From Notolepis coatsorum (Eukaryota > Chordata > Actinopteri > Aulopiformes > Paralepididae): a DNA stretch of 64,000 bases. Position numbers and translations under genes: made by a program. Shown piece after piece: positions 63,782 through 64,000 of this stretch. The stretch is from positions 128,687,583 to 128,751,582 of the forward strand of contig OZ020588.1 in NCBI GenBank assembly GCA_963971535.1, written 5' to 3'. Numbering within the stretch: the first letter of the stretch is position 1; every line of letters starts with the position of its first letter. Below the pieces are notes generated by a model. That model saw nothing but the letters and a program-made list of their open reading frames with translations. It searched no databases and was not told the DNA's origin.

Positions 63782-64000
63782 CATTAACTTACTTTGTTTA
63801 GTTGAAACGTGGTCCAGGAGGGCTTGATAAAGTGTATATGTCCACTGTCCCACAGTCCCAGACTGTTGATGTATATCCACTGTTCAGACTGCATCCAGCT
63901 AGCCAAATAGCTTCCTGTTAGCCAGGTTAGGCACCACAACACAAGTACTGTGATGAGCTGTGTCTTTGCCCATTTCCGCATCGAACAGCCTGCAAACTAC

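Overview
The window reads as nuclear DNA of a ray-finned fish (teleost). It holds one recognisable vertebrate protein-coding gene end with normal GT-AG splicing, dense AT-rich intergenic DNA, many very long dinucleotide and tetranucleotide microsatellites, tRNA-headed SINEs, L2/CR1/Rex-like and L1-like LINEs, and numerous hAT, PIF/Harbinger and foldback DNA transposons with intact target-site duplications (TSDs). The species cannot be fixed from the sequence.

The host gene: two exons on the plus strand (16937-17173 and 17883-18720) encode the C-terminal ~357 residues of a FAM83 protein, best matched to FAM83C. They carry the end of the DUF1669 casein-kinase-1-anchoring domain, a disordered proline-rich tail and the family C-terminal motif TLGHSKLDL. 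A 3' UTR follows with poly(A) signals at 19315-19334. No earlier exon was found, so the gene either has an upstream intron of more than ~16 kb or exons too short for me to recognise. A weak promoter/first-exon candidate lies at 35061-35480.

Layout: 1-9.4 kb is repeats (the end of an unclassified MITE, a GT array, hAT MITEs, a CAGGTACTGTATAGGA minisatellite, a hAT MITE stuffed with LINE ends). 9.4-12.5 kb is one hAT element with a perfect 8-bp TSD that itself contains a 2.2-kb foldback element. 12.5-16.9 kb holds a SINE, a second copy of the first MITE and decayed LINE pieces, then fam83c to 19.3 kb. 19.4-22.8 kb is mostly unassigned DNA. 22.8-26.3 kb is two related Harbinger-type elements placed back to back and sharing one ATT target repeat. 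26.3-33.5 kb holds MITEs, a 36-bp minisatellite and a triple nest (SINE in LINE in MITE). 33.6-35.05 kb is a giant inverted-repeat element with a perfect 9-bp TSD (Mutator-like/foldback). 37.6-38.8 kb is a minus-strand, internally deleted L1-like copy. 39.3-42.3 kb is an L2-like LINE split by a hAT element. 42.3-55.4 kb is a LINE/SINE/microsatellite mosaic, including an L1 3' end nested in another LINE and an R2-like endonuclease remnant. 56.1-58.7 kb is a second copy of the 2.2-kb foldback family carrying three further insertions. The last 5 kb is microsatellites, small tandem repeats and MITE pieces.

Nothing in the window resembles a prokaryotic defence system, a CRISPR array or a gene cluster acting together. 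No element with recognisable retroviral or other capsid/envelope genes was identified. The most interesting structures are mobile-element architectures: the foldback with 9-bp TSDs and a captured LINE tail in both arms, the Harbinger tandem, the quasi-palindromic subrepeat element at 56.3-56.8 kb, and the deeply nested insertions whose order can be read from their TSDs.
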